Positions 8,811 to 17,400 of a stretch of DNA of 56,276 bases are shown in pieces. Numbering within the stretch: the first letter of the stretch is position 1; each line of letters starts with the position of its first letter. This stretch comes from Alphaproteobacteria bacterium (GTDB taxonomy: Bacteria; Pseudomonadota; Alphaproteobacteria; ATCC43930; CGMCC-115725): NCBI GenBank assembly GCA_021325525.1, contig JAJPHB010000073.1, positions 1 through 56,276 on the forward strand, written 5' to 3'. The notes beneath the pieces were generated by a model. The model did not search any database and was not told the origin of the DNA. It saw nothing but the letters and a program-made list of their open reading frames with translations. Both the position numbers and the translations under genes were made by a program.

Positions 8811-10082
8811 GCGCAATGTGCCCTTGGCGATGTGGCGGATGCGCAGCGGCTTCAGCACCGCGACCGCAAGCAGGGCGGTGATGATGTCGAGCAGCGCCAC
8901 CAGAACGAAGACCATGGTCCAGCTTCCCGTCATCGCTCTGAGAGAGGCCGCCGCCGGCCCGCCGAGAATCGAGCCGACGCCCTGAGCGATGTAGAGGAAG
9001 CCGTAATTGGTCGTCGCGTTGCGCGGCCCGAAAAGATCGGTCAGAGTCGATGGGAAGAGCGAGAAGATCTCGCCCCAGCCGAAGAAGACGAGGCCGGTCA
9101 GCACGACGAAGAGCGCCGGATTGGAGCGCACGGCGAAGAGCACGAGGATCGCCGCCGCTTCGAGGGCGAAGGCGAGGCACATCGTGTTCTCGCGCCCGAT
9201 ATGGTCTGAAACCCAGCCGAAAAAGGGACGGGTGAGCCCGTTGGTGGCGCGCGAGAGGGTGAGCGAGAGCGGCAGCGCCGCCATGCCCAGCACCAGCGCG
9301 TCGCTGACGCCGAAATCCTTGGCGAAGGGGCCGACCTGCGAGGTCACCATGAGGCCGCTCGTCGACATCATGCTCATCATCACGAAGAGCAGCCAGAAGA
9401 GCGGCGAATTCAGCATCTCCTGCCAGGTATAGCTGCGCCGCGACTGGCGCGCTTCGGCGGCGGTGCTGCGCGTGGCGGCGGCGGCACTCTCGCCCGGAAT
9501 CCGCAGCCATTGCGCGACGAGAAGCCCGATCGCCCCCTGGATGAGGCCGAAGACGAGGAGCGTCTCGGCATATCCCGAGGTCTGAAGCATGCCGGAGATC
9601 GGGAAGGTCGTGATGATCGCGCCGGCGCCATAGCCGGCGGCGGCGAGGCCAGTCGCAAGCCCGCGCCGGTCGGGGAACCAGCGCACCATATGGCCGATGA
9701 TGCCGACATAGACGATGCCGGTGCCGAAACCGCCGAGGACGCCGTAGGTGACATAGAGCGAGGCGACGCCGCCGGGATGCGTCGAGAGGACCCAGCTTCC
9801 GCCGGACAGGACGGCACCGGCCGAGATGAGCAGGCGTGGGCCGAAGCGGTCGACGAGATAGGCTTGGAAGGGGGAGCAGAAGGTCTGGAGAATAATAAGG
9901 AGCGAGAAGGTCCATTGCAGCTTGGCGAGATCGGCGCCGAGCTGCGCTTTGAGCGGCGCGATGAACAGCGTCCAGACATATTGCGGGCTCGAGATCGCCA
10001 TCATGGCGATGATGCCGAGCACGAGCTGCGCCCAACGGTTGCGGTACCAAGCACTCTGCGTGGCGACGGCCGAGACCGACAT
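8808..10082 (-). CDS. MFS transporter, oxalate/formate antiporter (OxlT) family
   Basis: The 424-residue, 12-helix MFS carrier closely follows the OxlT subfamily: SSPQYVWTLFIAPLKAQLG in helix 1, LVDRFGPRLLISAGAVLSGG in the A-motif loop, SRATNGLTRPFFGWVSDHIG in the middle and NATTNYGFLYIAQGVGSI in helix 11. In Oxalobacter OxlT a helix-11 lysine is essential for binding the dicarboxylate; here the position appears to be the Q of YIAQG, so oxalate itself is doubtful and another organic anion is possible. No oxalyl-CoA decarboxylase or formyl-CoA transferase is nearby. It is divergent from the VOC gene. Confidence 0.82.
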   Translation of the reverse strand: MSVSAVATQSAWYRNRWAQLVLGIIAMMAISSPQYVWTLFIAPLKAQLGADLAKLQWTFSLLIILQTFCSPFQAYLVDRFGPRLLISAGAVLSGGSWVLSTHPGGVASLYVTYGVLGGFGTGIVYVGIIGHMVRWFPDRRGLATGLAAAGYGAGAIITTFPISGMLQTSGYAETLLVFGLIQGAIGLLVAQWLRIPGESAAAATRSTAAEARQSRRSYTWQEMLNSPLFWLLFVMMSMMSTSGLMVTSQVGPFAKDFGVSDALVLGMAALPLSLTLSRATNGLTRPFFGWVSDHIGRENTMCLAFALEAAAILVLFAVRSNPALFVVLTGLVFFGWGEIFSLFPSTLTDLFGPRNATTNYGFLYIAQGVGSILGGPAAASLRAMTGSWTMVFVLVALLDIITALLAVAVLKPLRIRHIAKGTLR

Positions 10083-10222
10083 GAGAACCCCCCCGTTCAG
10101 AGATGATGGAATTCGGCCGGATGCTCGGCCGCCTCTTCTTGTTCTTGCCGCGAATTAAACCAGCTTTCCCGCGGCCCGACAATCCGCAGGCGAATGAGCG
10201 GCGCCTCGCACCCGCATGGCGA

Positions 10223-10250
10223 CTGACATGTCCGGGCCCGGCGTTATAAT
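10223..10250 (+). promoter_or_regulatory. near-consensus sigma70 promoter for the VOC gene
   Basis: CTGACA (10223-10228, five of six to the -35 consensus) is followed by a 16-bp GC-rich spacer and a perfect TATAAT (10245-10250). Transcription would start near 10257, about 33 bp before ATG 10290. AGGAGG is the ribosome binding site. Perfect -10 boxes are rare in a genome this GC-rich. Confidence 0.6.
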
Positions 10251-10289
10251 GGGGCCGGCGAGGACAGGCGAAGGCTGCAGGAGGCACCG

Positions 10290-10685
10290 ATGATCGAGGG
10301 GCTCGACCACTATAATCTCAGCCCGGCCGATCTCGAACGGTCGCGCCGCTTCTACAAGGATGTGCTGGGGCTCGTCGATGGCGACCGCCCGCCCTTCAGC
10401 CAGCCGGGGGCGTGGCTCTATGCGGCGGGTCGGCCCCTCGTTCATTTGTCCGTGCGCGAAGGCGGTGCGGCGCCCGATACCGGCAAGTTCAACCACATCG
10501 CCTTCAATGCGACGGGCCTCAAGGCGACGATCGCCCACCTTGAACGCTGCGGCGTCGCATTCGAGGTCGTGAAGGTGCCGCCCATGGAGAATCATCCGCG
10601 TTCGGGCGGGACCCAGATCTTTCTCAAGGATCCGGACGGGATCGCCATCGAGCTGCAGTTCACGGCCGCCGAATCGGTGCGGTAA
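10290..10685 (+). CDS. VOC-family (glyoxalase/extradiol dioxygenase fold) protein
   Basis: The 131-residue protein has the two beta-alpha-beta-beta-beta modules of the vicinal-oxygen-chelate superfamily. The first runs MIEGLDHYNLSPADLERSRRF (metal histidine H7), the second begins KFNHIAFNATGLK, and the C-terminal FLKDPDGIAIELQ carries the conserved glutamate. Candidate metal ligands are H7, the His of FNHIAF and the Glu of IELQ. The substrate is unknown; fosfomycin-type, glyoxalase and dioxygenase activities all occur in this fold. It has its own strong promoter and AGGAGG site and ends 46 bp before the dioxygenase gene. Confidence 0.78.
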   Translation: MIEGLDHYNLSPADLERSRRFYKDVLGLVDGDRPPFSQPGAWLYAAGRPLVHLSVREGGAAPDTGKFNHIAFNATGLKATIAHLERCGVAFEVVKVPPMENHPRSGGTQIFLKDPDGIAIELQFTAAESVR

Positions 10686-10731
10686 AGGGAACGGCTTGGT
10701 CTCGCGTCGATGAACACGGGTAGAGGGAAGA

Positions 10732-11787
10732 ATGCGAAATCCGATCACGGGCCCCTGCGCTTGGCACGGCAAAGACATGGCACGCTCGCGGCGCTGGGTG
10801 CGCGAGCTGCCGCCGGCGGCGCTGGCGGAAATCGATGCAGCGCTCGCCGCCGTGAAGCGGCGCGGGCTCGCCTGGCACGAGATCACCGCCGCCGATTTCC
10901 CGCTGCCGAGCCTCGCTCCGCTCGTCGCCGACATCGCCGATGAGCTCGAGAATGGCAGCGGCATGTTGAAGCTGCGCGGCATTCCGGTCGGACGCTATGC
11001 CGAGGGCGAACTGCGGCAGCTCTATTTCGGGCTCGCGCGCCATCTCGGGCAGCCGGTCTTCCAGAACCGCCGGGGCGAGCTCATGCGCGACATCCGCGAT
11101 GAAGGCGCCGATGTCGGCAAGCGCTACGGGCAGATCGAAACGGCGGACGGCAAGGGGCCGTTCCTCTCCTCCTATGCCCGCACCCTTTCCAACGGTCAGC
11201 TCCGCTTCCATACCGACCGCACCGATGTCGTGGCGCTCCTCTGCGTGCGCCAGGCGCGCCGGGGCGGCACCAGCAAGCTCGCCAGCTCCGCCGCCATCCA
11301 CAACGCCATGCTCGAGCGTCGGCCCGATCTCCTCGAACGGCTCTACGCCAATATCTGGCGGAGCCGGCACGGTGAAGAGTCGGAAACCCCGGACGATGTC
11401 TATCCGCTGCCGGTCTTCGGCGTGCGCGACGGCCGCCTCACCAGCCATTTCTCCTTGACCTATATCGAGGCGGCGCAGCTCGTCCCCGGCGTGCCGAAGC
11501 TCGATGCCGGCCAGCGCGAGGCCATCGACATGCTGCTGGCCTTGGCGCAGGAGCTGTCCTTCGAGATGACGCTGGAGCCGGGCGACATCCAGTTCCTCAA
11601 CAACCACGTCATCTATCACGGCCGCACGCCTTTCGAGGACGACAAGAGCACGGGGCAGGACCGCTTGCTCTTCCGCCTCTGGCTCTCGATGCCGAACAGC
11701 CGGGCGCTGCCCGAGGACCATCGCGTTCTCTGGGGCAATGTCGCGGCAGGAGCGCGGCGCGGCGGCATCGGCCAGGTCGCGGCTTAA
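10732..11787 (+). CDS. TauD/TfdA-family 2-oxoglutarate Fe(II) dioxygenase
   Basis: The 351-residue protein shows the jelly-roll dioxygenase facial triad: H160 and D162 in FHTDRTDVV and H296 in NNHVIYHGRTPF, with the 2-oxoglutarate-binding Arg downstream in LLFRLWLSMP. The insert GGTSKLASSAAIHNAML is typical of TfdA-type enzymes. It would hydroxylate a small organic acid or amine using O2 and 2-oxoglutarate. The substrate is not evident. ATG 10732 follows AGAGGGAAG. It is convergent with the acyl-CoA dehydrogenase, with only 5 bp between stops. Confidence 0.86.
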   Translation: MRNPITGPCAWHGKDMARSRRWVRELPPAALAEIDAALAAVKRRGLAWHEITAADFPLPSLAPLVADIADELENGSGMLKLRGIPVGRYAEGELRQLYFGLARHLGQPVFQNRRGELMRDIRDEGADVGKRYGQIETADGKGPFLSSYARTLSNGQLRFHTDRTDVVALLCVRQARRGGTSKLASSAAIHNAMLERRPDLLERLYANIWRSRHGEESETPDDVYPLPVFGVRDGRLTSHFSLTYIEAAQLVPGVPKLDAGQREAIDMLLALAQELSFEMTLEPGDIQFLNNHVIYHGRTPFEDDKSTGQDRLLFRLWLSMPNSRALPEDHRVLWGNVAAGARRGGIGQVAA

Positions 11788-11792
11788 GCCCG

Positions 11793-12959
11793 TCAATACG
11801 AACGCGGCAGCCCCAGCACCTTCTCGGCGATGAAGTTGAGGATCATTTGCGGGCTGACGGGCGCAATGCGCGGGATGAGGCTTTCGCGCAAATAGCGCTC
11901 GACATGGTATTCCTTCGCATAACCCATGCCGCCATGCGTCATTACGGCGCGCTCGCAGGCGCGGAAGGCGGCTTCACCCGCGAGGTACTTGGCGGCATTC
12001 GCCTCGGCGCCGCAGGGCTTGCCGGCATCGTACAGCGCCGCGGCGCGCAAGGTCGCGAGCCAGGCGGCTTCGAGCTCGATCCAGCTCTCGGCGAGCGGGT
12101 GCTGGATCGCCTGGTTCTGGCCGATCGGCCGGCCGAAGACGCGGCGCTCGGCCGCGTAAGACGCGGCCTTGGCGAGCGCCGCGCGACCCAAGCCCACCGC
12201 TTCCGCGGCGATGAGGATGCGCTCGGGGTTCATGCCGTGGAGGATGGCGCGGAAGCCGTCGCCCTCGGCGCCGATGCGGTCGGCCGCGGGCACCCGCAGC
12301 GCGTCGATGAAAAGCATGTTCGAATCGACCGCGCTCCGCCCGGCCTTGGGGATCTCGCGCAGCTCGATCCGGCTGCGGTCGAGATCGGTATAGAAGAGGG
12401 TGAGCCCGTCGGTTTTGTTTGCGACTTCGGCAAACGGCGTCGTCCGCGTCAGGATCAGCATCTTGTTCGCGACCTGTGCCGTCGAAATCCAGATCTTGCG
12501 GCCGCTGACGAGGTAGTGATCGCCTTCCCGAACCGCCCGCGTCGCGAGCGCGGTCGTGTCGAGCCCGGCATCGGGCTCGGTGACGGCGAAGCAGGCCTTG
12601 TCCTCGCCGCGGATGAGCGGCGGCAGCATCCGCTGCTTCTGCTCCGCCGTACCGAAGACGACCACGGGATTTAAGCCGAAGATGTTCATATGGATCGCGG
12701 AGGTGCCGCTCATCGCTGCGCCCGAGGCGGCGATCGCCTCCATCATGATCGCGGCCTCCGCGATGCCGAGACCGGCGCCGCCATGCTCGCGCGGCATGGC
12801 GATTCCGAGCCAGCCGCCGGCCGCGACGGCGGCATGAAAATCATGCGGAAAGCCGCCGGTCCGGTCCTTCTCCAGCCAATACGCATCGTCGAACGGCGCG
12901 CAGAGCGCCGCAACGGACCGGCGGATCTGCTCCTGCTCGGGGGTGAGCGAGAAATCCAA
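11793..12959 (-). CDS. acyl-CoA dehydrogenase
   Basis: The 388-residue product has the full acyl-CoA dehydrogenase architecture: an N-terminal helical domain (MDFSLTPEQEQIRRSVAAL), the FAD-contacting beta domain with CFAVTEPDAGLDTTALATRA and YLVSGRKIWIST, and the C-terminal domain with RRVFGRPIGQNQAIQHPLAE and the signature MTHGGMGYAKEYHVERYLRE. The last stretch contains the conserved GGxGY and Arg, with the active-site acid expected in this region. It oxidises acyl-CoA esters and passes electrons to ETF. No other beta-oxidation gene is adjacent. The start appears to be TTG at 12959, with GGAG eight bases upstream. Confidence 0.88.
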   Translation of the reverse strand: MDFSLTPEQEQIRRSVAALCAPFDDAYWLEKDRTGGFPHDFHAAVAAGGWLGIAMPREHGGAGLGIAEAAIMMEAIAASGAAMSGTSAIHMNIFGLNPVVVFGTAEQKQRMLPPLIRGEDKACFAVTEPDAGLDTTALATRAVREGDHYLVSGRKIWISTAQVANKMLILTRTTPFAEVANKTDGLTLFYTDLDRSRIELREIPKAGRSAVDSNMLFIDALRVPAADRIGAEGDGFRAILHGMNPERILIAAEAVGLGRAALAKAASYAAERRVFGRPIGQNQAIQHPLAESWIELEAAWLATLRAAALYDAGKPCGAEANAAKYLAGEAAFRACERAVMTHGGMGYAKEYHVERYLRESLIPRIAPVSPQMILNFIAEKVLGLPRSY

Positions 12960-13047
12960 GGACGCGCTCCCGTGGCTCTCGGGAGGATCATGGCCGAGAG
13001 CGCGGATGCCGACAACAGGCGCGGCCGGCGCGGTGCGCCGCCCTGCG

Positions 13048-14094
13048 TCAGCCCGGCATGTGCGTCGTCAGCGAGGTGCCGGGGAGCGGGCCGATCTTGG
13101 CATTGTCCAGCTTCGCCTGCTTTAGATTGGCGTTCGCGAGATCGGCGCCGCGAAGATCGGCGGCGCAGAGATCGGCGGCACGGAGATTGGCGCCGGTCAG
13201 CTTCGCCGCCGCGAGCATGGCGCCGCGCAGCTTCGTTCCCGCCAGCATCGTGTAGCCGAGCTTCGCCGCGGCGAGATTGGCGCCGGTGAGGTCGCGCGCC
13301 GAGAGATCGCAGCCGGTGAAATCGGCACGCCGACCCGCCCGGCCGCCGCTCGCCACCCAACGCGCATGCTCTTCGAGCCGCGTGACCAGCGCCGTGGCGC
13401 TGAGCTGCGGCGTGTTGAGCGTGGCGCCGCGCGAGTAGAGCGCGTCGACGCCCTCGCCCTTCAAGAGGGCGCCGCGCAGATCGGCATTGGCGAGGCGCGC
13501 ACCGTTCAGATCGGCGTTGATGAGCTCGGCGCCATGGAAGCAGGCCGAGCGCAGATCGGCACCGGCGAAGACGGTGCCGTCGAGCAGGGCGCCGCTGAAA
13601 TCTGCGGCCTTCAGCTTCGATTCGGACATGTTGGTGCCGCGCAGCACGGCGCTGCGGAAATTGCTGCCGTGATCGTGATCGATGACGGCGCCCTCCGCGA
13701 TCACCATGCCCTCGCGCAAATCGGCGCCGGTGAGCAGCGTGTTCGTCAGATTGGCCGATTCGAATTTGGCGCCGCGCAGATCGGCGCGTTCCAGATCGGC
13801 ACCGGAGAGATCGGCATTCTCGAAGCTGGCGCCCCAGAGATTGGCGCGCCGGAACGTCGCGCCGCGCAGATTGGCGCCGACGAAGCGGCAGACCAGCAGC
13901 TCGGAATCGGTGAAGTCCATGCCGCGAAAATCGAGCCCGCCGAGGTCGCATTGACGAAGCACGGCACGGTAACCGCCGGGGCGGGTCATCAGGTATTTCT
14001 GGTGGTGCTCGTGAACCCAGTCGAGGAGGCGCTGGTCGACGCGGACCTTGTTGAAGATGCGCGCGACGCTGCTGGCGTCCGGTGTCTTGCTCAT
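13048..14094 (-). CDS. pentapeptide-repeat protein
   Basis: The 348-residue protein is mostly tandem A(D/N)Lxx pentapeptides (for example ANLRG, ADLSG, ADLRG, ANLKQ), which fold into a right-handed quadrilateral beta helix. An N-terminal leader of about 45 residues (ending HQKYLMTRPGGYRAVL) has no repeats. Repeats run to about residue 225, are interrupted by a basic, non-repeat segment around HARWVASGGRAGRRADF, then resume to the C-terminus. No membrane segment or enzymatic domain is visible. Some relatives mimic DNA and protect gyrase, but most have no known role and nothing here proves a gyrase link. ATG 14094 is preferred to the upstream TTG at 14154. Confidence 0.82.
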   Translation of the reverse strand: MSKTPDASSVARIFNKVRVDQRLLDWVHEHHQKYLMTRPGGYRAVLRQCDLGGLDFRGMDFTDSELLVCRFVGANLRGATFRRANLWGASFENADLSGADLERADLRGAKFESANLTNTLLTGADLREGMVIAEGAVIDHDHGSNFRSAVLRGTNMSESKLKAADFSGALLDGTVFAGADLRSACFHGAELINADLNGARLANADLRGALLKGEGVDALYSRGATLNTPQLSATALVTRLEEHARWVASGGRAGRRADFTGCDLSARDLTGANLAAAKLGYTMLAGTKLRGAMLAAAKLTGANLRAADLCAADLRGADLANANLKQAKLDNAKIGPLPGTSLTTHMPG

Positions 14095-14369
14095 GCGCCC
14101 ACCCGATTGCTGCCGCAGATACCATCTCCGGTGGAGAGGCGTTATCGGCGGCAAACCGTAAAGCAGCGATTAAGACTCGGATTTTGCTGCTCTCTTTCGT
14201 CGCATAGTCGAGCGAAATGCAGCTAAAATTGCTGGCAAATCCGCTGCGTTGTGGCGCGTCGTGCGGCGAAGACTCATGGCTCCCCGACACACGCGACGCG
14301 CGACGTGCTGGACAAGAGGCTGATGGGCTGGGGTAACCTTTGCGACAAGCATTGCCCGGGAGGAACACC
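14095..14369. other. 275-bp divergent intergenic region
   Basis: This is the longest non-coding gap in the window, between the pentapeptide gene and the ABC transporter operon, and it is locally A/T-richer (14160-14240). It holds an inverted repeat AGCAGC (14062+100, i.e. 14162-14167) and GCTGCT (14186-14191) and a strong GGGAGGA ribosome site before ATG 14370. No recognisable riboswitch, RNA gene or consensus promoter was found. Confidence 0.5.
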
Positions 14370-15440
14370 ATGAGACGCCGCCGCATTCTCGGACCGAAGC
14401 TTGTCCTCGCCGCGCTCATCGCGCTCTCGCCGTGCCTCGCCGCGCCCTCGCCGGCGGCCGAGCCCTCCGGCGATATCGTGCTCATGGCTTATCCCGGCGC
14501 CTTCCAGGACAATTACGTGAAGGCGGTCGTCGAGCCCTTCATGAAGGCGCATCCCGGCGTCAAGGTGACCTACAATCCCGGCGGCAATTCGGCGCAAATG
14601 CTGGGGCTCCTGCGGGCGCAGAAGGCCAATCCGCAGGTCGATGTCGCGATCATCGACTTCTCCGTCTCGCGGGTCGGCAATAAGGAGGGCATCTTCTCGA
14701 AGCTCGACCGCAAGGACGTGCCGAACCTCGCCGATATCTATGACGAGGCGCGGATGCCGGGCGATATGGGACCCGGCATCACCTTCGACAATCTCGTGAT
14801 GCTCTATGGACCCGATCAGGTCAAGCCGGCGCCGACCGGCATCAAGGACCTGCTCGATCCGAAGAACAAGGGGAAGATCGGCTTCTCGCCGGCGCCCAAT
14901 GTCATCGGCATCGCCTTGCAGATCGTCGTGGCGAAGGCCATAGGGGTCGGCTACAAGGCGCCGATCGATCCCGTCATCGCCGAGCTGAAGAAGATCGCCC
15001 AGAACGTCCAGACCTGGCAGGCGACGCCCGACAACTACACCATGATCATCAACGGCGCGCTCGCTCTCGGCATCGGTTGGAATGCGCGCGCGCAATTCTA
15101 CGCCGACAAGTCCGGCGGCAAGGTCAAGTCGATCGTCATGCAGGAAGGCGGCATCCTCGACATGGACACGATCAACCTCGTTGCCGGCTCGCGCAACCCG
15201 GCGGCGGCGCTGGCCTTCATCGACTATGCCCTCGGCCCCGAGCCGCAGAAGCGCATGGCCGAGGCGATGTATTACGGACCCACCAACAAGAAGGCTGTGC
15301 TCCCGCCCGAGCTCATGGCCCGCACCTCGTCGGCGCCCGCGACCTTGGCGAAGATGATTCCGGTCGATTGGGACTACGTCGCCTCGGTCCAGGATCAGTG
15401 GACCGAGCGCTGGCGGCGCGAGGTCATTCCGGCGCAATAG
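14370..15440 (+). CDS. ABC transporter substrate-binding protein (spermidine/putrescine type)
   Basis: The 356-residue protein has an N-terminal signal (MRRRRILGPKLVLAALIALS..., cleavage near the AAPSPAAEP region) and the type-2 periplasmic binding fold of the PotD-like extracellular solute-binding family (GDIVLMAYPGAFQDNYVKAV, FMKAHPGVKVTYNPGG, and a C-terminal hinge with NPAAALAFIDYALGPE). It would capture the ligand in the periplasm for the ATPase and permeases encoded directly downstream. Ligand identity is unknown; this family takes polyamines, sulfonates, Fe3+ and other small solutes. ATG 14370, behind GGGAGGA, is preferred to the in-frame codon at 14340. Confidence 0.87.
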   Translation: MRRRRILGPKLVLAALIALSPCLAAPSPAAEPSGDIVLMAYPGAFQDNYVKAVVEPFMKAHPGVKVTYNPGGNSAQMLGLLRAQKANPQVDVAIIDFSVSRVGNKEGIFSKLDRKDVPNLADIYDEARMPGDMGPGITFDNLVMLYGPDQVKPAPTGIKDLLDPKNKGKIGFSPAPNVIGIALQIVVAKAIGVGYKAPIDPVIAELKKIAQNVQTWQATPDNYTMIINGALALGIGWNARAQFYADKSGGKVKSIVMQEGGILDMDTINLVAGSRNPAAALAFIDYALGPEPQKRMAEAMYYGPTNKKAVLPPELMARTSSAPATLAKMIPVDWDYVASVQDQWTERWRREVIPAQ

Positions 15441-15451
15441 GCCGGCGCAGC

Positions 15452-16561
15452 ATGGCCGGCGCGGCGCCGCCTGCGATGGCGGCGGACGCTCCCTATCTGA
15501 AGCTGGCGGGCCTCGCCAAACGCTACGACGGCGGCCAGGCGGCGGTCGCCGGCCTCGATCTCGCGGTCGCGCGGGGCGAGTTCGTGACCTTGCTCGGCCC
15601 GTCGGGATGCGGCAAGACGACGACCCTTCGCATGATCGCGGGACTCGTCGAGCCGAGCGCGGGGCGCATCGAGGTCGCCGGAATCGATGTGACGAAGGTG
15701 CCGGCGCATCGGCGGAACATGGGCGTGGTCTTCCAGAGCTATGCGCTCTTTCCTCACCTTTCCGTCGCGCGCAACGTCGCCTTCGGCCTCGAGATGCGCG
15801 ACTTGCCGCGCGGCTCGATCGAGAGGCGCGTCACCGAGGCGCTCGCCCTCGTCCGCCTCGCCGAGCTCGCCGAGCGCAAGCCGAAGGCGCTGTCGGGCGG
15901 CCAGCAGCAGCGCGTCGCGCTGGCCCGCGCCCTCGTCATCGAGCCCTCGGTCTTGCTTCTCGACGAGCCGCTTTCCAATCTCGACGCCAAGCTTCGCGAG
16001 GAGCTGCGCGACGAAATCCGCGACATTCAGCGGCGCCTCGGCATCACGGCCATTTTCGTGACGCACGATCAGATGGAGGCGCTCACCATGTCGGATCGCA
16101 TCGTGCTGATGAATGCGGGCCGCATCGAGCAGGTCGGCAGCCCCGCCGAGCTCTATGAGCGGCCGGCATCACCCTTCGTCGCCGGCTTCATCGGGCGCAT
16201 GAACCGCCTGACCGCCGCGGTGACGGCGAGCGGCGGCGGGCGGTCGCGCCTCGATGCATCGGGTCTGTCGCTGATGGCGTCCCGCGAGCTCCCGCTTGGT
16301 GTCCGCGTCACCGTGATGGTGCGGCCGCACCGCATCCGCCTGTCCGCTCGCGGCGGCGGGGCGGGGGAGGGGAACGCCGTCCGAGCGCGGGTGCGCAAGC
16401 TTGTCTTTGCCGGGGAGGCGGTGCAGCTCGAAATCGATGCCGCGGGCCTCGTGCTGCGAGTCGAGCAGCCGACAGGAGGCGGCGGCTGGGTTCCGGGAAT
16501 CGGCGAAGAGGTCGCCGCGACCTGGAGCCTCGACGACACCCTCGTCTTCGCCGAGCGATGA
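15452..16561 (+). CDS. ABC transporter ATP-binding protein (PotA-like)
   Basis: The 369-residue ATPase has Walker A GPSGCGKTTT, Q-loop VVFQSYALFPHLSV, signature LSGGQQQRVALARAL, Walker B VLLLDEPLSNLDAKL and the switch histidine in FVTHDQMEAL. The C-terminal third (from about residue 245) is a TOBE-type regulatory domain found in polyamine, iron and sugar importers. ATG 15452 is 11 bp after the binding-protein stop; ATG 15476 is an alternative. Its stop overlaps the next permease start by ATGA, so the operon is translationally coupled. Confidence 0.88.
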   Translation: MAGAAPPAMAADAPYLKLAGLAKRYDGGQAAVAGLDLAVARGEFVTLLGPSGCGKTTTLRMIAGLVEPSAGRIEVAGIDVTKVPAHRRNMGVVFQSYALFPHLSVARNVAFGLEMRDLPRGSIERRVTEALALVRLAELAERKPKALSGGQQQRVALARALVIEPSVLLLDEPLSNLDAKLREELRDEIRDIQRRLGITAIFVTHDQMEALTMSDRIVLMNAGRIEQVGSPAELYERPASPFVAGFIGRMNRLTAAVTASGGGRSRLDASGLSLMASRELPLGVRVTVMVRPHRIRLSARGGGAGEGNAVRARVRKLVFAGEAVQLEIDAAGLVLRVEQPTGGGGWVPGIGEEVAATWSLDDTLVFAER

Positions 16562-17400
16562 AGCGCGCCGTTGCAGCGGCGGGCCCGCTGGCGCCGGCGG
16601 CGCTGCTCACCGCCATCGCCTTCGTCCTGCCGCTCGCCTGGCTGCTTCGCCTCTCGCTCGACCGCTCGAGCGGCGGCGGGATGCTTGTCGATGCGGTCAC
16701 CGCGGCCAACTACCTGCGCTTCCTCGGCGACGGCTTCTATCTCGGCGTCCTCTGGCGCTCGACCTGGATGGCGGCGCTGGCCTCGGCGCTGACTCTGCTG
16801 CTCTCCTACCCGCTCGCGCTCTTTCTCGCGCGCACGCGCTCCCGCTGGCGCGGGTTTCTTGCCGTGCTGACGATCGCCCCGCTTCTCGTCAGCTCGGTCG
16901 TCCGCACCTTCGGCTGGATGGTGATCCTCGGCGATCAGGGATGGGTCAACGGATTGCTGCGCCTCGTCAGTCTCACGGCGGCGCCGCTCCGTCTCATGAA
17001 CAACATGCTGGGCGTCCTCATCGGGCTTACCGAGGTGATGATGCCGGTGATGACGCTCGCCCTCATTGCCGGCTTCGCCCGGCTCGACCCGACATTGGAA
17101 GAGGCGGCGCGCAGCCTCGGCGCGCCGCCGCGAAAGGTGCTCCTCCGCGTCACGCTGCCGCTCAGCATGCCGGGGGTTCTGCTCGGCTCGCTCGTCACCT
17201 TCGTGTTGTCGATCAGCTCCTTCGTCACGCCGAAGCTGCTCGGCGGCGGGCGAGTCGCCGTGCTCGCGACATCGATTTACGAGGAGGCGCTGGAGACGCT
17301 CAACTGGCCGTTCGCCGCGGCGATCTCGGTGGTTCTCGTCGCCGTCTTCGGCGTCGCGCTGATGCTGTACGAGCGGGCGATGCGGCGGTGGATGATTTGA
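16558..17400 (+). CDS. ABC transporter permease 1 (PotB-like)
   Basis: The 280-residue integral membrane protein has six hydrophobic helices and the cytoplasmic EAA loop LEEAARSLGAPPRKVLLRVTLP near residues 180-200, which docks the ATPase. It starts with ATG overlapping the ATPase stop codon (ATGA), so it is made in step with it. Together with permease 2 it forms the heterodimeric channel of the importer. Confidence 0.87.
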   Translation: MKRAVAAAGPLAPAALLTAIAFVLPLAWLLRLSLDRSSGGGMLVDAVTAANYLRFLGDGFYLGVLWRSTWMAALASALTLLLSYPLALFLARTRSRWRGFLAVLTIAPLLVSSVVRTFGWMVILGDQGWVNGLLRLVSLTAAPLRLMNNMLGVLIGLTEVMMPVMTLALIAGFARLDPTLEEAARSLGAPPRKVLLRVTLPLSMPGVLLGSLVTFVLSISSFVTPKLLGGGRVAVLATSIYEEALETLNWPFAAAISVVLVAVFGVALMLYERAMRRWMI

